From positions 1 to 6,549 of the forward strand of contig CAMPKM010000174.1 of NCBI GenBank assembly GCA_946887155.1: a DNA stretch of 6,549 nt, written 5' to 3'. Made by a program: the position numbers and the translations under genes. A model generated the notes under the pieces. It was given only the letters and a program-made list of their open reading frames with translations. It did not search any database and had not been told where the DNA came from. Below, one piece after another: positions 1-5,975 of this stretch; within the stretch, counting starts at the first letter, position 1, and each line of letters begins with the position of its first letter. The DNA is from an uncultured Gemmatimonadota bacterium. Its GTDB lineage: Bacteria > Gemmatimonadota > Gemmatimonadetes > Gemmatimonadales > Gemmatimonadaceae.

Positions 1-1005
1 GTACTCACTCTCCCGAATCCCGATCTCTTCGTGTTCATGTACGTCCGCAAGGAGGCCGTGCTCTCCAGCCAGATCGAGGGCACGCAAAGCTCACTCCAGG
101 ACCTCCTCGCCGCCGAAGCGCAGTTGTTCGAACAGGACCTCCCTCGCGATGTAGCCGAAGTCATCAACTACGTGCGGGCGATGAATCATGGGCTGGCGCG
201 CCTGAATGACTGCCCGGTTTCGGTTCGACTGATTCGCGAGATACACGCTGAGTTAATGAATGGCGTGCGCGGTGGACGCCTCGCGCCTGGTGAGTTACGC
301 AGCAGCCAGAACTGGATCGGCCCCGCCGGTTCCACCCTCAGCACAGCGACGTTCGTTCCGCCGCCGCATCATGCAGTCCCCGACGCACTCAGTGACCTGG
401 AGAAGTTTCTGCACGCCGAGGACGAGCTCCCGGCGCTGGTGAAAATCGCGCTTGCCCATGTGCAGTTCGAAACCATCCATCCGTTCCTCGACGGAAACGG
501 TCGTGTGGGAAGGCTGCTCATAACGTTCCTGCTCACTGAGCGTGGCATCCTCCACAAGCCGGTGCTCTACCTGTCCCACTATTTCAAGCAGCATCGTCAG
601 GCGTACTACGACCAATTGCAGTCCGTTCGCCTCCATGGTGACTGGGAAGGTTGGCTCAGGTTCTTCCTGCGTGGTGTCACCGAGGTCGCGACGGAGGCAG
701 CGGAAACTGCCCGCCGCGTCCTGCAACTGCGGGAGCAGCATCGCCTGGCCATCACCGAACGGCTCGGTCGCTCGTCAGGCAGCGGACATAAAGTGCTGGA
801 GTCGCTGTTCGACCGGCCGATCGTCAGTGTGAGCGAAGTGCGAGAGATGACCGGCACATCGTACGCGGCGGCGAATACGCTCGTGAAGCGACTGGTCGAG
901 GTGGGCGTGCTCAGCGAAATGACCGGCTTTGCCCGTAACCGTCGCTTTCGTTATGCACCGTACATCGCACTCTTCAGCGAGGAATCGCCGGAGGCCCACG
1001 GATGA
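1..1005 (+). CDS. Fic family protein AMP-transferase (5' partial)
   Basis: Fic proteins transfer AMP, or occasionally another group, from a nucleotide to a hydroxyl side chain of a target protein in the cytoplasm. The full active-site motif HPFLDGNGRVGR is encoded at 478-513, with the catalytic His at 478-480. An N-terminal inhibitory motif S-x-x-x-E-G (64-81, in the segment LSSQIEGT) matches the class II self-inhibited layout, in which the Glu blocks the ATP gamma-phosphate site. The C-terminal roughly 80 residues (about 760-1000) look like a winged-helix domain, which is common in this subfamily. The frame is open from base 1, encoding LTLPNPDLF before the first GTG at 31, and that run is conserved Fic sequence. 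The true start therefore lies upstream, and probably a few dozen residues are missing. The TGA stop overlaps the ATG of the next gene. The target protein cannot be told from the sequence. The family call is firm. Confidence 0.93.
   Translation, partial: VLTLPNPDLFVFMYVRKEAVLSSQIEGTQSSLQDLLAAEAQLFEQDLPRDVAEVINYVRAMNHGLARLNDCPVSVRLIREIHAELMNGVRGGRLAPGELRSSQNWIGPAGSTLSTATFVPPPHHAVPDALSDLEKFLHAEDELPALVKIALAHVQFETIHPFLDGNGRVGRLLITFLLTERGILHKPVLYLSHYFKQHRQAYYDQLQSVRLHGDWEGWLRFFLRGVTEVATEAAETARRVLQLREQHRLAITERLGRSSGSGHKVLESLFDRPIVSVSEVREMTGTSYAAANTLVKRLVEVGVLSEMTGFARNRRFRYAPYIALFSEESPEAHG
990..994 (+). promoter_or_regulatory. Ribosome binding site for the amidohydrolase, inside the Fic gene
   Basis: GGAGG lies 7 bases before the ATG at 1002, within the last codons of the Fic gene. 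It fixes the amidohydrolase start at 1002 and, with the ATGA stop/start overlap, points to translational coupling. Confidence 0.75.
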
Positions 1006-2681
1006 GCCAGGCAGCGCAGCAAGTGAAGTTTCCACGGTACACACGAGCAGGCATCCTGTTGTCGATCCTTCTCACGGCATGTGATATGAACTCGAGCGCC
1101 GGCATGTCGATCGCCATCGTCAACGCAAAAGTCTGGACGGGTGACTCGACGCGTCCGTGGGCGGATGCCATCGCGATCAACGGTGACACGATCGTCGCCG
1201 TGGGTTCCTCGGCCGAAATCCGCAAGCTGAACGCTGCGCGCGTCGTCGACGCCAAGGGTGGGATGGTCACGCCCGGATTCATCGATGCCCACGTCCACTT
1301 CATCATCGGCGGATTCCGGCTCTCCTCCGTCCAGCTTCGCGACGCAAAAACACCCGAAGAGTTCACGCGTCGCATCCGCGAATTCGCAGCCACTGTACCC
1401 GCCGGAACCTGGATCACCGGCGGCGACTGGGACCACGAGCAATGGGGAGGAACGCTCCCGACGCGTGAGTGGGTCGATTCCGTCACCCCTGACCATCCGG
1501 TCTGGGTCAACCGGCTCGACGGTCACATGGCGCTCGCCAACAGCGCGGCGCTCGCGGCCGCGAATGTCTCCAGAACGACCGGCGACGTCTCCGGAGGCGA
1601 GATCGTGCGGACGCCGACCGGCGAACCGACGGGCGTCTTGAAAGACAACGCGCAGGATCTCGTCAGCCGGGTCGTGCCGGATCCAGCGCCTTCGCTCGAG
1701 GATCGCGCCCTCGATACGGCGATGACGTACGTGGCCGCGCAAGGCGTGACCACGGTTCACAACATGGGGACGTGGAACGACCTCGCCATCTTCGAACGCG
1801 CCCGAGCGGCCGGCCGCCTGCGCACCCGGGTCTACGCCGCCGTGCCGCTCGATACCTGGGAACGATTACGCGACACGGTCGCGGCGCGCGGCACCGGCGA
1901 CGACTGGCTCCGTATCGGCGGTCTCAAGGGATTCGTCGACGGTTCGCTCGGCTCCCACACCGCGGCGATGCTGGAACCATTCACCGACGCACCTAACGAC
2001 CGCGGCCTGTTCGTCAACACACCGGAAGACCTGTACACCTGGACGTCGGCCGCCGACAAGGCCGGCCTGCACGTCATCATCCACGCCATTGGCGACCGGG
2101 CCATCCGGACGTTGCTCGACACGTACGCCCGCGTGGCCGCGGAAAATGGTGTGCGTGATCGACGATTTCGCATGGAGCACGCACAACACATCGCGCCCGC
2201 CGACATGCCGCGATTCGCCGAGCTTGGTGTCATCGCCAGCATGCAGCCGTACCATGCGATCGACGACGGCCGCTGGGCGGAGCGCGTGATCGGTCCGGAA
2301 CGAGCGAAAGGCACCTATGCGTTCAAGTCGCTGCTCGATGCGAAAGCGACGCTCGCGTTCGGTAGCGATTGGTTCGTCGCGCCGCCCACGCCCATCGAAG
2401 GCATCTATGCCGCCGTCACGCGCCGGACACTGGACGACCGGAATCCCGGCGGCTGGATCCCCGACCAGAAGATCACCGTCGAGGACGCGCTGCGCGCTTA
2501 CACGACCGGTTCAGCGTACGCCTCCTTCGAAGAAGCCCGAAAAGGAACGCTGGCGCGCGGCAAGCTGGCCGACCTGGTGCTTATCGACCGCGACCTGACA
2601 GTCATCCCGCCCGAGACCATTCGCGACGCGCGTGTGCAAATGACCGTGGTTGGCGGTCGCGTCGTTTTCGAGCGGCAATAG
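1002..2681 (+). CDS. Predicted lipoprotein amidohydrolase, YtcJ/Amidohydro_3 family
   Basis: This is a metal-dependent hydrolase of the amidohydrolase superfamily, 559 residues, about the usual length for YtcJ-like enzymes. Known relatives hydrolyse amide or N-formyl bonds; the substrate here is unknown. The N-terminus has positive residues (K9, R12, R15), a hydrophobic core at 17-26 and a lipobox LTAC with the lipidated Cys at 27, so the enzyme should be exported and membrane-anchored. Metal-site residues appear in the expected order: H97 and H99 (DAHVHF), K309 (LKGFVDGSLGS), H361 (HAIGDRA), H393 (MEHAQH) and D456 (GSDW). The C-terminus has the usual composite-domain strand ending (GKLADLVLIDRD, VVGGRVVFE). 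The ATG at 1002 is favoured by its GGAGG and the intact signal peptide. An internal start at Met35 (1104) would give a cytoplasmic form but has a poor binding site. It overlaps the upstream Fic gene by 4 bases. Confidence 0.92.
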   Translation: MSQAAQQVKFPRYTRAGILLSILLTACDMNSSAGMSIAIVNAKVWTGDSTRPWADAIAINGDTIVAVGSSAEIRKLNAARVVDAKGGMVTPGFIDAHVHFIIGGFRLSSVQLRDAKTPEEFTRRIREFAATVPAGTWITGGDWDHEQWGGTLPTREWVDSVTPDHPVWVNRLDGHMALANSAALAAANVSRTTGDVSGGEIVRTPTGEPTGVLKDNAQDLVSRVVPDPAPSLEDRALDTAMTYVAAQGVTTVHNMGTWNDLAIFERARAAGRLRTRVYAAVPLDTWERLRDTVAARGTGDDWLRIGGLKGFVDGSLGSHTAAMLEPFTDAPNDRGLFVNTPEDLYTWTSAADKAGLHVIIHAIGDRAIRTLLDTYARVAAENGVRDRRFRMEHAQHIAPADMPRFAELGVIASMQPYHAIDDGRWAERVIGPERAKGTYAFKSLLDAKATLAFGSDWFVAPPTPIEGIYAAVTRRTLDDRNPGGWIPDQKITVEDALRAYTTGSAYASFEEARKGTLARGKLADLVLIDRDLTVIPPETIRDARVQMTVVGGRVVFERQ

Positions 2682-2685
2682 GAAA

Positions 2686-2709
2686 GGCCGCCCGCGTTCG
2701 CGAGCGGCC
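2686..2709. terminator. Strong GC hairpin between converging genes
   Basis: GGCCGC (2686-2691) pairs with GCGGCC (2704-2709). Inside these, CGC pairs with GCG around a GTTC loop, with one C/A mismatch between the two stems. It starts 4 bases after the amidohydrolase stop and lies 24 bases beyond the stop of the minus-strand small gene. Neither side has a long T run: the plus side has none, and the minus side reads TTTCCTATTG. Intrinsic termination is therefore plausible but not textbook. It could serve both converging transcripts. Confidence 0.55.
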
Positions 2710-2733
2710 AGGCACTTCAGGCTGACGGCTGGT

Positions 2734-2895
2734 CTACGACCTGAAGATCACCACGGCGATGGCCGTGGCCACGATGAGCATGGCGACGAATGCCAGAAGC
2801 CGAACACCGAAACTGGACGATACCGGGGCGCTCGGAGCAGTGAGCTGCTCCTGCCAGCGTGGGTGACGACGGACTTCGGTGTGGGTGATCGACAT
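2734..2895 (-). CDS. Small single-pass membrane protein, unknown function
   Basis: A 53-residue protein that I do not recognise. Residues 1-32 are polar and basic (RRHPRWQEQ at 9-17, then a Pro/Ser-rich linker). Residues 33-51 form one hydrophobic membrane segment (LLAFVAMLIVATAIAVVIF) ending in Arg-Ser. The layout suggests a tail-anchored or N-in single-pass protein. The start at 2895 is chosen because GGAG lies 6 bases upstream on the minus strand; the open frame continues to an ATG at 2931, but without a comparable site. Third codon positions are mostly G or C, as in the neighbouring genes, which supports real coding. It lies downstream of the E1 gene on the same strand with a 154-base gap, and converges on the amidohydrolase. 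It could be a chance frame, but start site, codon use and membrane segment together favour a gene. Confidence 0.6.
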   Translation of the reverse strand: MSITHTEVRRHPRWQEQLTAPSAPVSSSFGVRLLAFVAMLIVATAIAVVIFRS

Positions 2896-2901
2896 GGCCA
2901 G

Positions 2902-2905
2902 CTCC
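2902..2905 (-). promoter_or_regulatory. Ribosome binding site for the 53-residue membrane protein
   Basis: GGAG on the minus strand (CTCC on plus) is 6 bases from the ATG at 2893-2895. It decides this start over the in-frame upstream ATG at 2931. Confidence 0.5.
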
Positions 2906-2915
2906 GGTAGAACGC

Positions 2916-2949
2916 GCAGCATACGACACAACTCGAGTCGTACATCTGC
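2916..2949. repeat. Interrupted inverted repeat upstream of the small membrane gene
   Basis: TACGAC (2922-2927) is mirrored by GTCGTA (2937-2942). Outside these, GCAG (2916-2919) is mirrored by CTGC (2946-2949), with an uneven 2/3-base bulge between the arms. The centre holds the 8-base palindrome ACTCGAGT (2931-2938). It sits 21-54 bases upstream of the minus-strand start at 2895, where a leader hairpin or operator would lie. Its function is not known. Confidence 0.35.
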
Positions 2950-2980
2950 AAAGGGCGGGCCAATGATTAAAGTCCGCTTA

Positions 2981-3000
2981 CCAGGGACTTCCGTCCCCGG
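2981..3000 (-). terminator. Possible terminator hairpin of the E1 gene
   Basis: CCAGGGAC (2981-2988) and GTCCCCGG (2993-3000) form a stem with one A/C mismatch and a TTCC loop. It lies 50 bases past the E1 stop on the minus strand. The minus strand then reads ACTTTAATCATT, only loosely T-rich, so this is a weak terminator call. Confidence 0.35.
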
Positions 3001-3049
3001 AAATGGTCACGTCACGGCCGCCATCGCTCTCCGCTCTCAGCCATCTCCC

Positions 3050-5167
3050 CTAGAACTTCACGATCTCCGCGATTGCCTTCTTGAAATCGTCGATCTGCGG
3101 AAGCGTCGCGTCTTCGACCTTGGGCGCGTAGCCGACATAAGTGTCCATCGAAGCAACACGTTTCACCGGCGCATCGAGCCAGGGGAAGCATTCATCAGCA
3201 ATGCGCGACGCGATCTCGGCGCCGTATCCCCAACTGATCGAGTCTTCGTAGCCAACGATCACGCGGTTGGTCTTCTTCACCGACGCGAAGACGCGCTCCT
3301 CATCCCAGGGCGACAGCGACCGCAAGTCGATGACTTCCGCCGAGATTCCCTCCTCGGCCATCTGGTTGGCGGCGGCAAACGCGCGCTGCACCGTCGCGCC
3401 ATACGTGACGATCGTTACGTCTGAACCCTCGCGAACGGTCTTCGCTTTCCCGAACGGGATCATGAAGTTCGGGCCCGGATACGCCGCCTTGTTGTACGTC
3501 TGCCGGTACAAGTGCTTGTGCTCGAGGAAAATGACCGGATCCTCGCAGCGAATGGCGGTGCGCAGAAGGCCGGCTGCGTCGAGCGCGGTTGCCGGGCAGA
3601 CGACTCGCAGGCCGGGGCAGTGCGTGAAGAGCGACGCGCCGGTTTGCGAGTGGTAAATGGCCCCGCGGATGTAGCCGCCGTAGGTCGTCCTCACGACGAC
3701 GGGCGCTGCAAAAGCATTGTTCGAACGCCAGCGCATCGTCGACAACTCGTTCCGCAACTGCATGTACGCCGGCCAGATGTAGTCGAAGAACTGGATCTCG
3801 ACGACCGGCTTGAAGCCGCGAATGGCCATGCCGATCGCGCGGCCGACAATGTTGGCCTCGGCGAGCGGCGTGTTGTAGACGCGGTCGTCGCCGAATTCCT
3901 TCTGCAGCCCCCACGTCACCTTGAATACGCCACCCTTGCCCTTGACCTTCTCGAGATGCCGGCGGCGCGATACGTCGGCCACGTCTTCGCCGAACACGAC
4001 GATGCGCGGATCACGGCGCATCTCGTCCTTCATGCAGGAGTTGAGCAGGTCGACCATCGTGGTCTCGTTGCCCGAGAACTGCGGGTCATCCTCCGTATCG
4101 AATTGCTCGCTGGTCGGATCGACATCGGGCGAGTAGACAGCAAAGCTGATCGTTTCTGCCGCGGGTTGTTCCTTGCCGAGCGCATCGTCGGTCGCGGCCA
4201 GCACCAGTGCATCGACTTCGGCGCGAATTGCTTCGAGTTCCTTGTCGGTCGCATGTCCCTGCTGGACAAGCCAGGCGGGGAAGGTGTTCAACGGATCGCG
4301 AGCCGCGTCGGCTTCACGTTCCTCCGGCGGTCGGTACAACACCTCATCGTCCGACAGCGAATGTGAGTACGGGCGAATGACCTGGGCATGAATGAAAGCC
4401 GGGCCCTTGGAGGCCCGGACATGGTCAACTGCTTTCTTCATCACCTCGTACGACGCAAGAAGGTCGCACCCGTCGACTTCCTGAATAAGGAGGCCGGGGA
4501 ATCCCTTCACGAGCTTCGAAATCGATCCACCGGCTGTGTTTACTTCGACCGGCACCGAGATCGCATAGCCATTGTCCTCGATCAGGTAGACGATGGGCAA
4601 CTGCAGGTTGCAGGCGGTGTTGAGCGATTCCCAGAACTCACCCTCGCTGGTGGTTCCGTCGCCGGCGGAGACGTAAACGATCTCGTCGCCCGAGAAGCCT
4701 TCGGTAATTCCAAGACGCTTGGCGCGCAGGATGGCCTCTGCTGTGCCGACAGCCTGGAGGAACTGCGTGCCGGTGGGCGACGACGACGACACCACGTTCA
4801 GCGCTTTGTGACCCCAGTGGCTCGGCATCTGCCTTCCACCCGAGTTGGGATCGTCGGCGGCACCAACTGCTGAGTACAGCATTTCGTTGGGCGTCATGCC
4901 CAGCTCGAGCATGAGCGCGCGGTCACGGTAATATGGATAGAACCAGTCGTGTCCGGACTTGAACAGCATGCCCGCCGCCGTCAGCACGGCTTCGTGACCG
5001 GCACCGGAGATCTGGAAGAAGATCCGGTTCTGTCGTTTGAGCTGGATTTCCTTATCGTCCAACCGGCGCGAGAGGTACATCGTCCGGTAGGCGGCCACGA
5101 GCCGATCGCGATCGAGTGACGGCGATGCGGCAGCGCGCGCATTGCGAGACTGGGTCGGGGTCGTCAT
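3050..5167 (-). CDS. 2-oxoacid dehydrogenase E1, fused alpha and beta subunits (branched-chain-like)
   Basis: This is the thiamine-diphosphate E1 component, which decarboxylates a 2-oxoacid and passes the acyl group to a lipoyl-bearing E2 in the cytoplasm. The protein is 705 residues, the length of an alpha plus a beta subunit. The alpha half (about 20-335) has [12 protein letters not shown] (79-90), GRQMPSHWG (111-119), the cofactor motif GDG (169-171) to EDNGYAIS (197-204), and the active-site loop YSHSLSDD with R279. The beta half (about 366-705) has FGEDVAD (392-398), [11 protein letters not shown] with E436, YHSQ with H506, and a C-terminal domain ([16 protein letters not shown]). GRQMP and YHSQ resemble branched-chain E1 more than pyruvate E1, so 2-oxoisovalerate-type substrates are likely but unproven. 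Fused E1 proteins are known in several phyla. No E2 or E3 gene is near. The ATG at 5167 lacks a clear ribosome binding site; the N-terminal 20 residues are Ala/Ser/Arg-rich and unconserved. Confidence 0.93.
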   Translation of the reverse strand: MTTPTQSRNARAAASPSLDRDRLVAAYRTMYLSRRLDDKEIQLKRQNRIFFQISGAGHEAVLTAAGMLFKSGHDWFYPYYRDRALMLELGMTPNEMLYSAVGAADDPNSGGRQMPSHWGHKALNVVSSSSPTGTQFLQAVGTAEAILRAKRLGITEGFSGDEIVYVSAGDGTTSEGEFWESLNTACNLQLPIVYLIEDNGYAISVPVEVNTAGGSISKLVKGFPGLLIQEVDGCDLLASYEVMKKAVDHVRASKGPAFIHAQVIRPYSHSLSDDEVLYRPPEEREADAARDPLNTFPAWLVQQGHATDKELEAIRAEVDALVLAATDDALGKEQPAAETISFAVYSPDVDPTSEQFDTEDDPQFSGNETTMVDLLNSCMKDEMRRDPRIVVFGEDVADVSRRRHLEKVKGKGGVFKVTWGLQKEFGDDRVYNTPLAEANIVGRAIGMAIRGFKPVVEIQFFDYIWPAYMQLRNELSTMRWRSNNAFAAPVVVRTTYGGYIRGAIYHSQTGASLFTHCPGLRVVCPATALDAAGLLRTAIRCEDPVIFLEHKHLYRQTYNKAAYPGPNFMIPFGKAKTVREGSDVTIVTYGATVQRAFAAANQMAEEGISAEVIDLRSLSPWDEERVFASVKKTNRVIVGYEDSISWGYGAEIASRIADECFPWLDAPVKRVASMDTYVGYAPKVEDATLPQIDDFKKAIAEIVKF

Positions 5168-5297
5168 GGCGCGAAAGATAGCGAGAGATAGTGTACCGAC
5201 GAGGGTGCCAGTGATCGGTGAAATGCGGGGGCCTCGCGCAACGGTGGCCGGACCGACCGGGCTCGAGCGGGGTCTTGTATGGTGTTGTCAGTAGCGA

Positions 5298-5334
5298 GGT
5301 TCCGCGCCAGGCATGTGACTTCCGGCGCGGCACC
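5298..5334. repeat. Inverted repeat upstream of the HIT gene
   Basis: CCGCGCC (5302-5308) is mirrored by GGCGCGG (5324-5330) across 15 bases. Outer GGT (5298-5300) and ACC (5332-5334) extend the pairing past one T/C mismatch to ten pairs. It lies 44 bases before the chosen HIT start at 5378, so it may be a leader hairpin or an operator. No T run follows on either strand, so it is not read as a terminator. Confidence 0.4.
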
Positions 5335-5343
5335 CGATATGCA
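5315..5343 (+). promoter_or_regulatory. Weak candidate promoter for the HIT gene
   Basis: GTGACT (5315-5320, 4 of 6 to the sigma-70 -35 consensus) and TATGCA (5338-5343, 3 of 6 to the -10) are 17 bases apart. They would start a transcript near 5350, leaving a leader of about 28 bases. The match is poor, and the call rests mainly on position and spacing. Confidence 0.22.
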
Positions 5344-5367
5344 TAGGAAGGACCGAACCCGTGCCGC

Positions 5368-5371
5368 GAGG
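5368..5371 (+). promoter_or_regulatory. Ribosome binding site deciding the HIT start
   Basis: GAGG lies 6 bases before the ATG at 5378. The in-frame ATGs at 5279 and 5339 lack an equally good site and would add an unconserved Arg-rich extension, so 5378 is preferred. Confidence 0.5.
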
Positions 5372-5377
5372 CCTGTC

Positions 5378-5845
5378 ATGAGACCTTCGATTTGCCCCTG
5401 CATCTTCTGCGAGCTGATTCACGGCGGTGGCGAGGTCTCGATCTGCTATGAAGACTCGCAGGCGCTCGCGTTCATGGACATCCAGCCGGTGAACCCGGGT
5501 CACGTCCTGGTGGTGCCGCGGGCGCATTACGACTCACTGGTGGACATGCCGGCGGATTTGATCCGCCACCTGTTCGATGTGTCGACGCAACTCGCGCCTA
5601 TCGTCAGGCGGCTGGCGGACGCCGATGGGTTGAACATCATCGTGAACAGCGGCGCCTCGGCGGGGCAGGACGTCTTTCACTACCACGTTCACGTCATCCC
5701 GCGTCGCGCCGACGACGGCTTCTCGGTATCGCTACCGTTTGCGGGATCGACGCCGCCCGACCGGACGCTGCTCGACGCGATGGCGGCACGAATCATCAGC
5801 GAGCTGCGTGATCCATGTCGGGCGACGAGTGGGGTGGCGGCTTAG
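5378..5845 (+). CDS. HIT family nucleotide hydrolase/transferase
   Basis: HIT (histidine triad) proteins hydrolyse or transfer nucleotidyl groups, for example from AMP-lysine, dinucleoside polyphosphates or adenylated intermediates. With the start at 5378 the protein has 155 residues, typical of the small cytoplasmic family. The triad HYHVHVIP has His at 101, 103 and 105, preceded by the expected VNSGASAGQDVF; H103 should be the nucleophile by family analogy. A cysteine cluster C-P-C-I-F-C (6-11) near the N-terminus contains the CxxC half of the zinc site seen in HINT/Fhit-like bacterial members. VNPGHVLVVPRAHY is the conserved second strand region. Longer starts at 5279 or 5339 are possible but less supported. 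It is transcribed away from the E1 gene and followed after 130 bases by the AraC-type regulator. The physiological substrate is not evident. Confidence 0.9.
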   Translation: MRPSICPCIFCELIHGGGEVSICYEDSQALAFMDIQPVNPGHVLVVPRAHYDSLVDMPADLIRHLFDVSTQLAPIVRRLADADGLNIIVNSGASAGQDVFHYHVHVIPRRADDGFSVSLPFAGSTPPDRTLLDAMAARIISELRDPCRATSGVAA

Positions 5846-5915
5846 GAGCGAGCCGGCCTTCTCCATCCCCGATTTCTGTCGCCCGATCCTGCCCGGCGTG
5901 CATTCGATCGACGGT

Positions 5916-5934
5916 TCATCACCGCACGTGATGA
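5916..5934. promoter_or_regulatory. Perfect inverted repeat overlapping the regulator's -35 box, candidate operator
   Basis: TCATCAC (5916-5922) is exactly mirrored by GTGATGA (5928-5934) around CGCAC. With T5915 looped out, GG/CC (5913-5914 and 5935-5936) extends it. The right arm covers most of the proposed -35 box at 5931-5936, so a protein bound here could block the polymerase. It contains CACGTG. The regulator that binds is unknown. Confidence 0.4.
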
Positions 5935-5958
5935 CCATGACGGCAGGGATGGTATGAT
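5931..5958 (+). promoter_or_regulatory. Extended -10 promoter of the AraC-type regulator
   Basis: The -10 TATGAT (5953-5958) matches 5 of 6 consensus bases and is preceded by TGG (5950-5952), the extended -10 element. The -35 candidate ATGACC (5931-5936) matches 4 of 6 with a 16-base spacer. Transcription would begin near 5965, giving a very short leader to the ATG at 5976, or about two dozen bases to the ATG at 5988. Confidence 0.5.
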
Positions 5959-5975
5959 CCTCCGGATTCCAACGG

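Noticed and set aside
1..1005. Fic gene as part of a Fic/antitoxin (FicT/FicA or Doc/Phd) toxin pair
   Set aside because: The inhibitory motif is inside the Fic protein itself, and no small antitoxin gene is visible; the upstream sequence is missing.
951..1760. 269-codon open frame on the minus strand
   Set aside because: It is antisense to the amidohydrolase, rich in Arg/Asp/Gly with no family resemblance, and is a shadow of the real gene.
2879..3424. 181-codon plus-strand frame spanning the intergenic region into the 3' end of E1
   Set aside because: Most of it is antisense to E1, and the intergenic part has no start site or domain to support it.
3512..4366. 284-codon open frame on the plus strand
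   Set aside because: It lies wholly antisense to the firmly identified E1 gene, has no recognisable domain, and is expected in G+C-rich DNA where stops are rare.
5190..5238. Promoter for E1 on the minus strand using TACACT (5190-5195)
   Set aside because: The nearest -35-like element, TTCACC, is about 21 bases away, which is too far, and other pairings match poorly.
5279..5377. N-terminal extension of the HIT protein from ATG 5279
   Set aside because: The added 33 residues are Arg-rich and unlike the family, the upstream binding site is poor, and ATG 5378 has GAGG at good spacing.
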